Assembly (NCBI GenBank): GCA_006538405.1 | Contig: BJKQ01000009.1 | Location: 1,126,001 to 1,190,000, forward strand | DNA: 64,000 bases | Direction of reading: 5' to 3' | From: Hansfordia pulvinata | Lineage: Eukaryota > Ascomycota > Sordariomycetes > Xylariales | Shown: positions 47,995 through 63,759 of the stretch, one piece after another | Layout of the letters: each line of letters begins with the position of its first letter | Numbering within the stretch: the stretch's first letter is position 1 | The notes under the pieces: model-generated | Databases searched by the model: none | What the model was told of the DNA's origin: nothing | Seen by the model: the letters and a program-made list of their open reading frames with translations, nothing else | Made by a program: the position numbers and the translations under genes

Positions 47995-50803
47995 TCCCGT
48001 CTTTCGACACGGATCGCGAGGCTGGCGTTCTTTGCTTCAAGAATGATGTCGCAATAGATACCATTTCTTTTTGTTTAGATTCTCTCCTTTGTTTTCAATC
48101 TGATCTATGGGAGCAAACTAGCGACGGCGTTCATGTCTTGGAAGAATGATGCTCCACCTACCTACTACTACCTTCCTGCCCCTGGGGCAGCACCATCATC
48201 CCATTCTGTCACTACCGGCTGGTCACCGCCGCTCCACGCACGAGAGACGCCATTTCACCCCGACTTTACGACCACTTACGGCTGATACGACGATTGTATG
48301 ACTCGACACTTTCAAACTTCGCTTCATGCGGAGCATCACTTCCACAGACGCAAGCGCCTAAAAGCGCCTTTTACGGAATTATGTTTTTATGGATTCACGG
48401 ACTTTCGAATACGCACACACAGACTCAGTGCGAGGCTTGGATGCATGGATGATGTCTTATGAGGCTCGCTCGCCACACCCCACGAAACGCTACAGCATTT
48501 TGGTCACTTTGGCCGAACGACAAACGACACATGAAATGACGAGCCCTTCTGGGGATCACGATATACATACATACATACTTTGCACAAACGCCTCTATGGA
48601 CATACATAATTCGCTCAATTGCTGAGGATATGTAGAGAAAAGCGGTTTTGAGATACCACCAGAAGAGAATGCGAAACAGCAGCATCCCCCGTAACGCGAA
48701 GCCGTCACTCCCCGCGGGATCATGGTGACGTCTCGTGATTGTTTGTGTACTCCCAGAGTGCCTCGTATTGGGACACGGTGTCATGCTTTCCGAGATTTTG
48801 TGGTATTGTCTGCTGGTCGCATACATGTACATTGTGTGGCACAATCATTGGCAACAGCGAGTGGCGGATGTACTTGGTACGCATGTGCCGCAACGAGAAG
48901 CGGGCTTACGGAACAGGAACATACCTCTGACGCATCGCAAACCCTCGACCCGGATGTTGGTCAAAGCCGCATCTGCCGAGTTTGCTTGCCCGTTGGCCAG
49001 GCAATCTTGGATCCCCACGGCCACTCGCTGGCTGAAGATTCGATATTCTGCCGGGCACTGGAAATGGGGGATGAGGGTGAGCCCAACCAAATGTACGGCA
49101 AACGGCGTGTTGGAATCCGATGACACAGTCTGGACGGATGTCCGTCACCAATGCCGATAGGTCCCGGTCTCCCCGCTCCGTCTTTTCTATTACCCTCCTT
49201 TTGAACATTCAACTGGATTCGCTACCTCGTGATCCACGCGATTGGGTGCTCAACAAGAGATGGGTGCAAGTTCGGTATCGGTGTCTGTTCCGCGATCTGA
49301 GCTCGCAAACGATATTTGAGAAGGGTCGCCCACCGTCGTTCATATCCACCATCCACTCCTCAGCCTTCTCATAGTCTTTCCCCTGTTCGTCTTCGAAGGC
49401 GCCGTCTCCTGATCTGAAAGTAGTGATTCAACGTCTGATTCGTGGATCCTTTCGGATAGGAAACCTCAAACCTGATGGCTCCGGTGCCGCCCGGACCGTC
49501 CAATTTTCAGCCACACGTTTTCGCCCACAGCTTCAACACGGCTGCGAAGCCATCGCTCCGTTCCCCACATGACCAATTTGTGACACGTGTGTGGGGGGAT
49601 TCGGACCAGCTGGGGTGAGGTGTGAAAACCCCAAGCCCCCTCCCCAAGTCCCACAGATCAGAAGGGTGTATCTATCTATTCTTGGATTTGCTCTGAGGCC
49701 ATGGGCCGGGTGCCCGCATGAGCTCCCCAGGATGTGAGATGAATACGCACTGCCACAATGGCTCGGCTGGTGGTCGAGAAACCAGGGAACAGCTTGATGG
49801 CCCTGAGGCATGGTTTCTGTCTTAAAACGCAACCCGGAGTGTCCGCTCTGGGCGGAAATGGAAGCTAGGTTCCTATAAAGGTCTTTGTCTCGCCTTTGGC
49901 AGGCGCGCTGCTGGTTAGTTTCAGGCCTGGCCCTCGGCCCTATCAATCTTACATCTCGTCTGCTGAGGCTTGAGAATCAAAAAGTCGTGTGGTTATAATG
50001 CCAAGATAGAACGTACGATGGAGCGACTGGGCGCCCACGTTTTGGAGCAACGTGGCTTTTCGGAGCGGCGACGGGGCTGCAGCGACATACCACTCAGCCT
50101 CACCAAACAGAGACGTGTTTCAGTTGGGCAGCCTAGCTACGCCTGAACCACCCGATCTCTTTTCCAAGTGATGGCAGCGACTCCAAGACCATCTTATTCA
50201 CAGCTGTGATGGCGCCGCGTACTGTAGCAAACCGAGTCGGCATGATTACAAGTAATGGTGGCTGTTGACGAGGACTCGCAATAGTGGTTGGGACTTCGGC
50301 TGACGAAAGAACGCATATTGGCCTGGAGAAATGGCAACGGTCGAGGGATCCCCATGCGCATACACGTAGTTGTGTCGATGCAGGGGAACGGGGGCCTGTC
50401 ATTTCCCGGCGGTGAAACCCGAGGCTAATTCGGTCGTTCGGCGACACAGCGAAGCAGACGAAACATTCGGGCGGCAGACATCGTGAGCTGCGGCACTGTT
50501 CTTGCGCCTGGGTGCTGATCCCTGAAGGTCTATATAAAGCCTGGCGTTGAGACAAGACGCCTTGGGATACGAGCACTGCCGTTCTTGCACAACACCGCAC
50601 GAAGAACGCGTGGATGCGCCGGCTTCAGACGCTTTTCTGTACGTGACGGGTGGCAGTACTGTCGCAGCACACCATCAGCCCGCTTCGCCGCTCTCCATAG
50701 TCAGTCTGTTTCGGCTTTCCGTTCTGTACGGATAGGAGCAGCGGCGCATTGCAACACCAAATAGATGGGCCTGACGACGTAGCCAACAGTACTCGAAACG
50801 ACG
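47995..50803. other. Intergenic, 3' flank of the transcription factor then no gene
   Basis: The first few hundred bases are a C/T-rich 3' region of the transcription-factor gene. No coding region is supported beyond it. A TATATAAA at about 50531-50538 is not followed by a convincing gene; the first ATG after it closes within ten codons. No TACGAGTA-type 8-mer was seen here. Confidence 0.5.
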
Positions 50804-50812
50804 ATGACAAGC
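50804..50812 (+). repeat. Left target-site duplication, ATGACAAGC
   Basis: Nine bases directly outside the left end of the inverted-repeat element, identical and in the same orientation as 51338-51346. Confidence 0.88.
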
Positions 50813-50892
50813 CGCAGCGACTAAAGCTATACCCCCAGTGTACAGAGCTATACCCTCCCCCCACAACTTATGAGCCTATTCGATGACCGAGT
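50813..50892 (+). repeat. Left terminal inverted repeat
   Basis: About 80 bp. The first 43 bp match the right end perfectly; the next 37 bp match at 27 positions, including the block TATTCGAT. AGCTATACCC decamers lie at 50825-50834 and 50846-50855. Confidence 0.85.
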
Positions 50893-51257
50893 CGGCGCTA
50901 GTGAAAAATGACTTTTAAATACGAACTTGCGGGACGAGTGAAGTATCTTAAGATGTATTCTAGTATCTGCTTAAGTATAAGGACTGGAAGCCCGCGGGCG
51001 CGCTTACACATACATATACGTTAATTAAGGGCAATTAACATATACACGTACGCCCGCCGATAAGCAGGCCGACCGGTAAACTCGTTAAATGTGTGCTTTC
51101 AAAGTGCCACGCACTTTAGCGACCCTTACGGCCCGCGAAAAGGGGGGCGGGGGGGTCGCCAACGAGGTTAACGGCCAGCGGCGATACCTTTCCGCCCTGG
51201 CATTACCATGAGGAGTACTTCCACTTACGCCTGCATCTGTACTCTAGTACCGGTCTC

Positions 51258-51337
51258 ACTCAATAATCGAATAACTCCATAAATTGTGGGGAGGGGGTAT
51301 AGCTCTGTACACTGGGGGTATAGCTTTAGTCGCTGCG
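51258..51337 (-). repeat. Right terminal inverted repeat
   Basis: Reverse complement of the left end, with the same two AGCTATACCC decamers (in inverted orientation, GGGTATAGCT) and the same outer CGCAGCG terminus. Confidence 0.85.
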
Positions 51338-51346
51338 ATGACAAGC
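51338..51346 (+). repeat. Right target-site duplication, ATGACAAGC
   Basis: Directly abuts the right end of the element and is identical to 50804-50812; the lack of any mismatch suggests a recent insertion. Confidence 0.88.
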
Positions 51347-54881
<3,535 letters not shown>

Positions 54882-55772
54882 GCGGATTCCCTGGGCTGCT
54901 AAGGCTGCGTGGTTAGGCAGGACCGGTAATGATGTGACGATACCCTCACAGGAGATTGACATTCTGGAAGCCCTTGCAATGGGCATTATTAAGTACTTAG
55001 GTAGCAGAAGCGCACGGGCGGATGGATGAGAGAGTCATCCGCGGCGATTCTGACACGAAATATCAACAGAAGTCTCGATTTATGTCCGTTTCTCGTCCCT
55101 TGATACGTTGCGATGTTGAGTACTGGGCTCTGACATAGGGATATGTGACGTGTAGCTTGCGTTGATTCTCTAGCAGAGGAAGCAGGGACATTAGGCGACC
55201 GACGGAGAACCAGCGGTGTCAGCGCGTGTAAGTCGTCCGCGCGCGCAGTGCACTCGGATGGGTTGCGGCCCACAATGACGTGGTGGGTGACCCCGTACCT
55301 TTTAGGTTAGGTACTCGTTAGGTAGATTAGGCGGTACGATAGGCAGAGGTGCCAATGGATCTTATCTGCCTGGGCCAAAGTTCCACTGCGGGCTGTTGCT
55401 CCAGCCCTGAAAGCCCTCTGCCCCGCTTCACAAGGCACCCGTGGCTCCCAATCTTCGCCTTGAACAAAAACAAAACCTCCGCCCCAGCTTCGGTCTGTAG
55501 CTTCAGTATCGCTTGGCCTAATTCTGGCCTCTTCATTTACACAACTCCTATCTGGTCATCCAGTCGAAGCAGCGCCCCGACGATGATGGTCGTTGGTTGC
55601 GCCTTGTCTTGCCAGCAGCTTGAGGTCTTGTTGCCTCCTTGAACAGCCGGTGCTGGGAGCTTCATGCCTCTGACGTCCCATTCAATGCATCTGTCGATCC
55701 GACTCTCAACACGTCTATCAGCCTTGCGTGGCTCCGACAGCGAAGCTTCTGATAGCCGTGCCGCGGCGAGCC
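54882..55772. other. Intergenic between polyubiquitin and the BRAP2-like gene
   Basis: About 0.9 kb that must hold the polyubiquitin terminator and the promoter of the downstream gene. GGTACGT/TAGGTAGA-type short motifs occur near 55300-55330. No separate gene was seen. Confidence 0.55.
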
Positions 55773-58063
55773 ATGTCGGCTTACTTCTACCACCTGAAGC
55801 TCGAGATTTACCCTGCGCCCAAACTTCGAGGCCCTCGACTCGACTATTCCGCCGTCAAGGAAGGCCGTGTCTGGCTTCCCGATAGCAACGCCGACGTTTT
55901 CGGGGATCTTCCATCGCATCCCCGCCGCATCCTTTCCAGCTCCCGACCGCTTCACACCGAATCGCATACCGCTACGACCAGGCCAGCAACACCAGCGACA
56001 AGCAGCCAGTCATCGCCGAAGAAGTCCCAAGCTGCTATCATCGACTGCGGCTCACCTCGACCCCCCGACACCCGCGAAGAGCGCAATTTTGTCCGGTTAT
56101 CTTTGCGACCCCAGCACGACCGCACCCTCAGTTTCCCCCCTCCCCAATCGCACGCTGCCATCAATCCCCACACGGCTGCGAAAGATTGGAGGTTCGGTCG
56201 GATGAACATTGAAAGCATAGACAACCCAGATCAACTGGGCGGCTCATACGAAGTCGCCATGGCCACCGACACAAGTGCCTCTTCTTCTGCCACCCAAGCT
56301 GCTGCGCCAGTAGGTCCATCTGTGGGCGGCGCCGGCAAGCCAACAAAGGCACGATATGTGCCGCTCGCGACCAAAAATACCGAGATAGGCTGGGGGATCG
56401 TGCATCTGTATCGGGAGCTCGAGAAGAACGACGAGCTCCTTCGACCTCTCGAGCCTAGCGATAACGGCCAAGACAGCTCGCTGCGGTCTGAATGCACAAC
56501 CATGTGCATTCCAGCTGTCCCAAGCTATCTGTCGCCTAGCGACTTCCTCGGCTTCATTGGCGACAGGTGGAGGGAGCACATCAGTCACTATCGCATGGTC
56601 ATGACCGGGCGCTTAAACCGATACTTGGTTCTCATCAAATTCCGCGACGCCACACGCGCGCAACGATTCCAGCACGAGTTTGAGGGAAGAGTGTTCAACG
56701 ATATTGAGGTATGCGTCTCGCAACGTTTGCCCTCGCTGGCCTCGTGATGTGCTGACTTGACTTTATCTGCCAGCCCGAAACGTGCAATGTGGCCTTCATC
56801 CGATCCATCACTTTCGAAACGCCTTCTCACGCAGACGCCAGTTTCCCGGACCTCAGCCAAGATCCATTCACGCCTCCCTCCGCTGCACCCACAGGGTCTC
56901 TCAAGCCATTCCCTCCCCCGACACCAGATCTTGTGGAGCTGCCGACTTGCCCGGTCTGCCTTGAGCGCATGGACGACACTACAGGGCTTCTCACTATTCC
57001 TTGCCAGCACGTATTCCATTGTTCATGTCTGGAAAAGTGGAGGGGCTCAGGCTGCCCTGTCTGCCGTCACACAAATCCAACGGTATCAATAGATGGAACC
57101 GGTAACCCCTCGGCGCCTGTTGATCCCGACAATCCATTCACGCAACCCTTCGGCTCGTCCGTCTCCAATCTTTGCTCGGTCTGCGACGCCCCCGACGACC
57201 TATGGATCTGTCTTATCTGCGGAAATGTGGGCTGCGGGCGTTACAAGGGTGGGCACGCCAAGGAGCACTGGAAGGACACGGCACACACGTTCTCACTCGA
57301 GCTGGACACACAGCATGTCTGGGACTATGCGGGGGACATGTGGGTACACCGGCTGATTCGCGATAAAGGCGATGGGAAGGTCGTGGAGCTGCCGAGCCGT
57401 CATCACCACCAAAGAGACTCGCCCGATCGCAATGCCAACTCACACCAGCACAATTACCACCATGATCAAGACGTGGTGCCCCGTGCCAAGTTCGAAAGCA
57501 TGGGCATGGAATACACCCATCTCCTGACCAGTCAGCTGGAAAGCCAGCGAGTATATTTCGAGGAAATGCTGTCCAAAGCGGCAGATAAGGCGGGGAAGGC
57601 GACAGCGGCAGCCGAGGCAGCGAGCCAGCAGGCAGCGGAGGCGGCTCGGGAAGTGCGGGCGATGCGGGAGGAGCATACAAAGCTGCGAGACGACACGATT
57701 CCAGCCCTGGAGCGTGACCTGGAGCGAGAACGCAGCCGGGCAGCCAAGTCGACGGAGCTGGCGCGGTCAATGGGGCGCTCTCTGCAGGACGAGAAGAAAG
57801 TGTCAGAAGGCCTGCTGTCGCGCGTCGAGCACGTCAACGCTGAAGTCGAAGCCCTTCGTGTCGAGAATGCCGACCTGCGCGATCAGAACCACGATCTCAG
57901 CATGTTCATCTCGGGACAGCAAAAGTTGAAGGAGATGACGACGGCCGAAGGATCTGCGACGGCGGCGATGCTTAACGAGGAGGAGGTCCAGGCCGGTAGT
58001 GTGGAAATTCCTGCGCCGGAGGAGAAGAAAGGGCGCAGAAAGGGGAAGGGGAGGGCAAGATAG
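55773..58063 (+). CDS. ETP1: BRAP2/Etp1-type RING and UBP zinc-finger protein (putative E3 ubiquitin ligase)
   Basis: Homologues are cytosolic RING proteins: human BRAP2 is a Ras-responsive E3 ligase and yeast Etp1 acts in ethanol tolerance and transporter turnover. Exons are 55773-56708 and 56774-58063 with a 65-nt phase-0 intron (GTATGC to CCAG); 741 residues. A variable Ser/Pro-rich N-terminus leads to the BRAP2 RRM-like domain at about residues 240-345 (CIPAVPSYLSPSDFLGF). A RING-H2 domain follows at about 371-411 (CPVCLERM, then CxHVFHCSC and CPVC). The UBP-type zinc finger lies at about 446-510 (CSVC, CLICGNVGCGRY, GHAKEHW, TAHTFSLEL), and a long Glu/Arg/Ala coiled coil at about 560-700. 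The C-terminus is basic (KKGRRKGKGRAR). The upstream in-frame GTG at 55728 was rejected in favour of the ATG at 55773. The gene follows polyubiquitin on the same strand. Confidence 0.94.
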
Positions 58064-61000
58064 CCGTGGCTCTGTCCAAGAAGCCTTATGCCTGTGCTGC
58101 CTTTGCTGCCTGTGAGGCAGGTTGGTCTACATATGTCTATAGGGCGTCAGGTCTCTATCGTGGCAGTCACCCGATGGCAGGTCCATACCCCCGCCAAGGC
58201 GGAAAGGTAGAGATTTGAGAGCCTGCCCGACGAAGGCTTGCTGGATTACCACCCTGCGCCGTCATGTAGTTTGACATGGCTGTGATTGGATCTTGCCCAA
58301 TCCCTGATCCCGCTCAATTCTTCTGCACGGTGCAAAGTCTACTCCCACATGCGTTGACAAGAACGAACCCTTGGGCCCCATGAAGGAAAACCTTGAGCCG
58401 ACGCAACCTGGACAAAAGTCTCGGCGCGATGCCTCAGCCCCCGAAACTCGGAAGGTGGCAAAGGCCAGCCCGCCCGCCGGGCGTCCGGCTGTGCCACTAA
58501 GCCGCAGACGGGAGGCGGGGAGAACTGGGTCCAGGCCAGACAGGGGCGGGTTGGTGGCCGCCAGTCTTTCACATGGGGGGGAAAGGGACCAGGAAGAGCT
58601 TTCTCGTGTTGACTGGTATTTCCCTCTCTTCTTGATGCTTTGCGCCGCCGGAGTTAGCGACCCGGATGGAGCGAGGCACTCTCAACCCCTGCCAAGTCGT
58701 CCCCCCTCTCAGGCTACGGGGCCCCAGAAAGGCCCGATGCGTGGGGAGGTCGAGGCGCCAACGGTGGACAGGCGTGCGTGCGAGTTGAGTGCGTGCAGAT
58801 ATTCAAGCGAATGTATTAGTCAAGAATAGGTCCGAAGCAGCGGAAGATCCATCATGGCAAGACGCAAACCAGCCTGTTCCAGGCTGGGCGAGGCATGATG
58901 GTGAGCACCTTTGGGGAGGTTTCTGCGGTCTTATTATCAGTTTGGTACGGGAAGAAGCTCCGTGATGTGGTTCGATCGTCCGGGTTTTGAACCTAGGTAG
59001 GTGATTTACCTGGACGCAACGGAACGACTGGACACACGTACAGCTATGTATATGTTTTAGAAAGAACATGAAGGCAGGCTCCTGTGCTGCTCTCTGACGG
59101 CGACGCCTTGATTCCCGGAGGGCTGCATCGATCCATCGAAGCTGCATACGAGTAGGTTGGGCACGGGGGAGCAAGAGATCAGCGCGCATCTACCAGGATG
59201 CGCTCACGTACATCTTGCCTGTCGATCCTCACTGGGTTTCCTCAAGGTGCCGAATCGAAGCCCACGCAGCTCCCAACAGAAAGCGGTAATCCATGAGAGG
59301 AGATGCAAGCATGGCGATCGCACATGTGGATGTGGAGCACCAGCGTCTGCGGTAGAGGGTGAGAGAGAGAGACATAAAGAGACGGAGAGAGAGAGAACGC
59401 CGTAACGACCTCAGCCTATGTCTCGCGCGCTTTCGGCCCAGGCGAAAAGTTGAACCGGCTGTTGCCGTTCTTTTTGCCCCTGCGCTGTCTTGGTTGGTCG
59501 TCCTCGCACTCGCAGGTCTCTCTACGCCGTAATATTGCGTCGAAACCCCAGGCCGCCTTGCCGCGACAGGTCGGCCGGGCCTGTCTCTAACCAGCTTGTA
59601 TCTAGCATGTCGGCCTAGGGAAATGGGAGTCCCTGCCACGCACGCTGGTCAACTGGCTGGGCAAGCTGGGCTTGACGACCCTCCCACGCCTCCCTGGGTC
59701 GGTCCAGGGCCGGCCCTGGACAACTCGAGGGCTCGCGTGGGACCCTGCGATAGAGGGCGCATCCGCACCCGTGATCCAACCATTGGCCGTGGGCGCCGTC
59801 GTCGTGTATGCGCGCCTCTGCGATGCGTCGCGTAGCAGTGCAGCCGCATCACATCGCATGGCATCATCCCGTAGCATGCCTGCCGTGCTACTCGAATGCT
59901 GGACCCTTTACTCGCTCGTAGGTCGTCTTGACTTAGGTACCTACATGTACCTACCTACCTAACTCACCATTAGGTACCAGTAGGTAGGTAGTCAGACCTG
60001 CAGTGATCAGAGAGAAAGGGAGCCCTGGCAGGTTCCTTGGGATGGGGAGCGAAGAGAGCGGGATGATGAGGCTATACCTGTTCGGTGTTAACGGCATGTG
60101 GCACTCGTCTCGGCCGGGCTGGCGGTGGTTGGAATTCGCGGCAACATTAAAAACCCTCGGCCGGCCCACCTCTTTTCAAGGCCAGCCCATCACTGGACAT
60201 CACCAAAAGGATGAGTGAGTGAGAGACAACAGTGCTTGTTCCTTGCTACATTGAAGGGATCCTTCCAAACCCATCTATCCTCTCTGCCTTCCAGTTGCTG
60301 GCCCTCCAACGTTGATGAAGGTTGGATTGAATACAGGTGCCTCAAAATACAGTACCCCGTCAGGTGTACTTCAATTTCATGGGTCGGATCCATTGGATAC
60401 CTGAGATACCTCCTACATGTACTGGACATATCTACTGGACATACATCCATCCCGCTGACTGGCAGCCACCAAATCCAAACTCTCCCGAAATCCAACCTGG
60501 GTTGACTCGGCAGGTGCACCACGCACGGCAGGCGCAACGCTGACGACAGCAGGTCCCCACGACTGGGTACCCCTAGTCAGGCCTCGTTTGCCCCCGCGCC
60601 CGCGCGATCTACCTACCCGGCCAGGCCTGACCTTTTCCATCGCCTCTTCCACAATTCATCAGCTTCTACCAGCCCGCCCGCCCGTCGCGCCCGCTCAACC
60701 GCCACGGCGTTGCTCTTCTGACTCGAGCTCCAACATCTTTATTGCGTTGCGCCTCGCCTCGCTTCGCTTCGCCTCGTTACCCGTGGCTCGTGGCTACTAC
60801 GGCCATCGCTATCGAAATCGCCACCCCGGTCCAACCGTTGCTGCGCAGAGGAGCCCAAGCAGAAGAAAAACAGCCGACGCCAGTATCGGCACACTGCATA
60901 CACTACCTGCCTCGCCAGCGTCCTCCCGCCCTCCCTCTGCCAGCGACTCTCCCCGCATTCCTCTTTCCAGTGTCGGCACTGTCGCGTGCCAGTCGCTTTC

Positions 61001-61166
61001 ATCGCCCCCCAAAGAATCGGTCCGCCCTTCCGCCACCTGATCCCGACACTGGTCACCCCGCGCCGCGATCTATGGAACATCTGTCCGCCTCTTGCTTTCT
61101 TGTCAGGTAGCAGTCTCCAGCTGAGTTGTCTGCCTGTTCGACCCAGTCGCCCGCGGCCCGTCCGAT
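58064..61166. other. Intergenic, leader of the acyltransferase gene at the right end
   Basis: No gene is supported in 3.1 kb. One TACGAGTA-type 8-mer lies at 59147. A dense patch of GGTACCTA/CCTACCTA motifs occurs near 59935-59990 and an AG tract near 59360-59396. From about 60600 the DNA becomes pyrimidine-rich, with CGCCTCGCTT-type repeats near 60750-60780, and is the likely promoter and long 5' leader of the acyltransferase gene; an unspliced leader intron cannot be excluded. Confidence 0.5.
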
Positions 61167-63759
61167 ATGGCGCCTCCGCAGCATCAAGACCAGGGCGAGG
61201 AGCAGGAGAACAACCAGCAGGATGGCCCTCAGCAACAAACCGCGGATGGCAAATCGCCTGCTACCACCGAGCCCACGCCCGTCAAGCCCGCCAAAGAGCT
61301 GTATCCCATGTCCAACTGGAAATACGATGCCTTCCTCCATACATTCTCCGTCCTTGTGGACCTCTTCTTCCGTGAAGTCCACCCTCGCGGCACCTGGCGT
61401 GTCCCCAAGTCTGGCCCCATTCTCTTCGTCGCGGCACCCCACGCGAATCAGGTACGTCAGCGTCCACCTGGCAATCCCTCCCACCCTTCTTGGGTGTCCA
61501 TCACGTTGCTGACATCTACTGCGCACAGTTTGTCGACGCTCTCGTACTGCAAAGAACCCTCAAGCAGGAGGCCAACCGTCGCGTGAGTCTCCTGATTGCG
61601 CAGAAATCCGTCCACGGCTTCATCGGCTGGGGCTCGCGACAGACCGGTTCTGTGCCAGTCGGGCGCGCCCAGGACAAGGCCAAACCTGCCAAGGGCACCA
61701 TCTATTTGCCCGATCCCCTGGACAAGCCCACGCTCGTGCGCGGCATCGACAGCGACTTCGAATCCGAGGCCGAGGTCGGCGGCATGATCTTCCTCCCTTC
61801 CGTGAAGGGTCAAGCTGGGTCCTCGGTCGAGATTGCCAAAATCGTCGGGCCCGAGAAATACTGGTCAAGCGCCCTCTCAAGAGCAAGGTTCCCATGCAGC
61901 AGCTCACCGGCCGAGATGACATTGACGACGAGGGAAACATGACCAACAAGGCGGTCAAGGGCCCCAAGGAGGGCTACGGGGGCACCAAGTACAAGCTGGC
62001 CCCCAAGACCGACCAGACCGAGGTGTACCGAGCCGTTTTCGATCGCCTTCGAAATGGGGGTTGTGTGGGCATTTTCCCCGAGGGGGGTAGCCATGACCGG
62101 ACGGAGCTATTGCCCCTCAAGGCCGGCGTCGCCATCATGGCTTTGGGGACTCTCGCCGAGGACCCTGACTGTGGCCTGCAGATTGTGCCCGTTGGCATGA
62201 ACTACTTCCACGCCCACAAGTTCCGATCGCGCGCGGTCGTCGAGTTTGGCGCACCCTTCGAGCTGCCCCGCGAGCTCATCGACAAGTACAAAAACAACCA
62301 GCGGCGAGAAGCCATCGGCGCAACCCTGGACATGTGCCACCAAGCGCTGGGCGCAGTCACGACCTCGGCCCCCGACTACGATACTCTCATGTGCATCCAG
62401 GCCGCCCGACGGCTGTATGTCACCGGCAAGAAGGTGCCACTGCCTATCGTTGTCGAGCTCAACCGGAGGCTGGCCGTCGGCTTCTCGAAATTCAAAGAAG
62501 ATCCCCGCATCATTGACGTCATGGACAAGGTACGCGCCTACGACAAGCAGCTCCGCTACCTCAACATTCGCGATCACCAGCTCGGATATGCCAAGATGAC
62601 GTGGCCTGCCGTCGTCTTCACCCTGCTTTACCGTGTGGCGAAACTTCTGGTTCTCTCCATTGGCGTCGTTCCCGGTACTGTCCTCTTCTCGCCCGTCTTC
62701 ATTACCGCCAAGTCCATCAGCCGGAGCAAGGCCCGCGAAGCCTTGGCTGGATCGTCGGTCAAGATCCAGGGTCGGGATGTCATGGCCACGTGGAAGCTCA
62801 TGGTTGCGTTGGCTGTCGCACCCATTCTCTACAACTTCTACTCGCTTGTCCTGGTACTCTACGTACGACAGTACGGGCTGTGGGGCAGCTACAGCCGCGA
62901 ATGGACAACGTACTTCCTCATCTTCCTAGCTGGCTGGATCATCTTCCCCGCCATTACTTTCGCGTCATTTCGCTTTGGCGAAGTCGGCATGGACATTGTC
63001 AAGTCGCTGCGTCCCCTGGTGCTGTGTATCAACCCCTCCTCGGGCTATAGCATTCAGCGCCTACGAGAGCGCAGGGAGGAACTTGCCGAACAAGTTGTTA
63101 CCACCATCAACGACCTCGGCCCCGATATGTACGATGACTTTGACCGCACGCGGCTCATCACCAACCCAGAGGCCGACGGTTTTCTCAGGGGTGTCAGCGA
63201 GGTGGGCCGGCCACGTGGAGAGAGCGAGCCGGAGACGCCGACGTCGCCCGGAGCCGCCGGCGACGATGGGCAAGGACTCATGCGCCGCAACACGACATCA
63301 AGCCGTGCGATTCCCCGCTCCGAGTCCTTCAGCAACATCGCGCACATTGGCATGTTCTCGACCCGCCCGCCGTCGCGACAGTCTCGCAGCCGCACCAGCA
63401 GCAGCGGAGGTGGGGCTGGGGGCGGGAGTGCGTTCGGCGGAGGTGGCGGCTTCATGGCTGGCTTCCCGGTGGCTGGGTTCACGGCTTTCGACTCCAGCGA
63501 GGGCTTCAACGAAGCCAGCAACAAGATCCGTCAGGCCATGGCCGAACGCGGACAGCTGCGGCGGCGCAAAAGTGGCACCAGCGGCTTCACCACGTCCTCG
63601 CAGCTGTCAGACGACGCTGGGTCGGAAGACGGCGACAGCGTCCATGGTGGCGCTGGTGAAGGGTCAGCTCCTTCGCACACGCGCACATCATCGTCACTTG
63701 AGGAGGCCACTGGCAGCAGTGAAGAAGCCTCTTACGAGGAGGCCAAGAAGGCGGCCTGA
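61167..63759 (+). CDS. SCT1: Glycerol-3-phosphate / dihydroxyacetone-phosphate acyltransferase (SCT1/GPT2 type), one apparent frame disruption
   Basis: It catalyses the first acylation of glycerol-3-phosphate (and dihydroxyacetone phosphate), feeding phospholipid and triacylglycerol synthesis at the endoplasmic reticulum. Exons are 61167-61451 and 61529-63759 with a 77-nt phase-0 intron. Catalytic motifs are present: HANQFVD at about 92-98 (the H-x5-D box, split by the intron) and FPEGGSHDR at about 277-285. Hydrophobic segments follow at about 460-490, 520-545 and 555-580 (for example LYRVAKLLVLSIGVV and YFLIFLAGWIIFPA). The roughly 200-residue C-terminal tail is rich in Ser, Arg and Gly, typical of the phosphorylated tail of yeast Sct1. 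The frame is lost at the AAA run 61856-61858: one more A restores the conserved KILVKRPLK stretch and a single frame of about 838 residues. The start ATG is preceded by a C/T-rich leader. Confidence 0.93.

Larger units (their letters stand above)
50813..51337. mobile_element. Non-autonomous inverted-repeat transposon (Mutator-like MITE), 525 bp
   Basis: The element begins CGCAGCGACTAAAG and ends with its exact reverse complement. The outer 43 bp of the two ends are identical and similarity continues to about 80 bp with about ten mismatches. It is flanked by a perfect 9-bp direct repeat, ATGACAAGC. A 9-bp target duplication with long terminal inverted repeats is typical of Mutator-like (MULE/Hop) elements. 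The internal 365 bp has no transposase-like frame, so mobilisation would need a transposase from elsewhere. Each end carries two AGCTATACCC decamers exactly 21 bp apart, a plausible transposase-binding arrangement. Both ends encode the same short peptide in opposite frames only because they are inverted copies. Superfamily assignment rests on duplication length and repeat length alone. Confidence 0.85.

Noticed and set aside
50829..50860. GGGGGTATAGCTC on the minus strand, like the 5' end of a tRNA
   Set aside because: No anticodon arm or T-arm follows; the sequence is part of the transposon's terminal repeat and is present at both ends.
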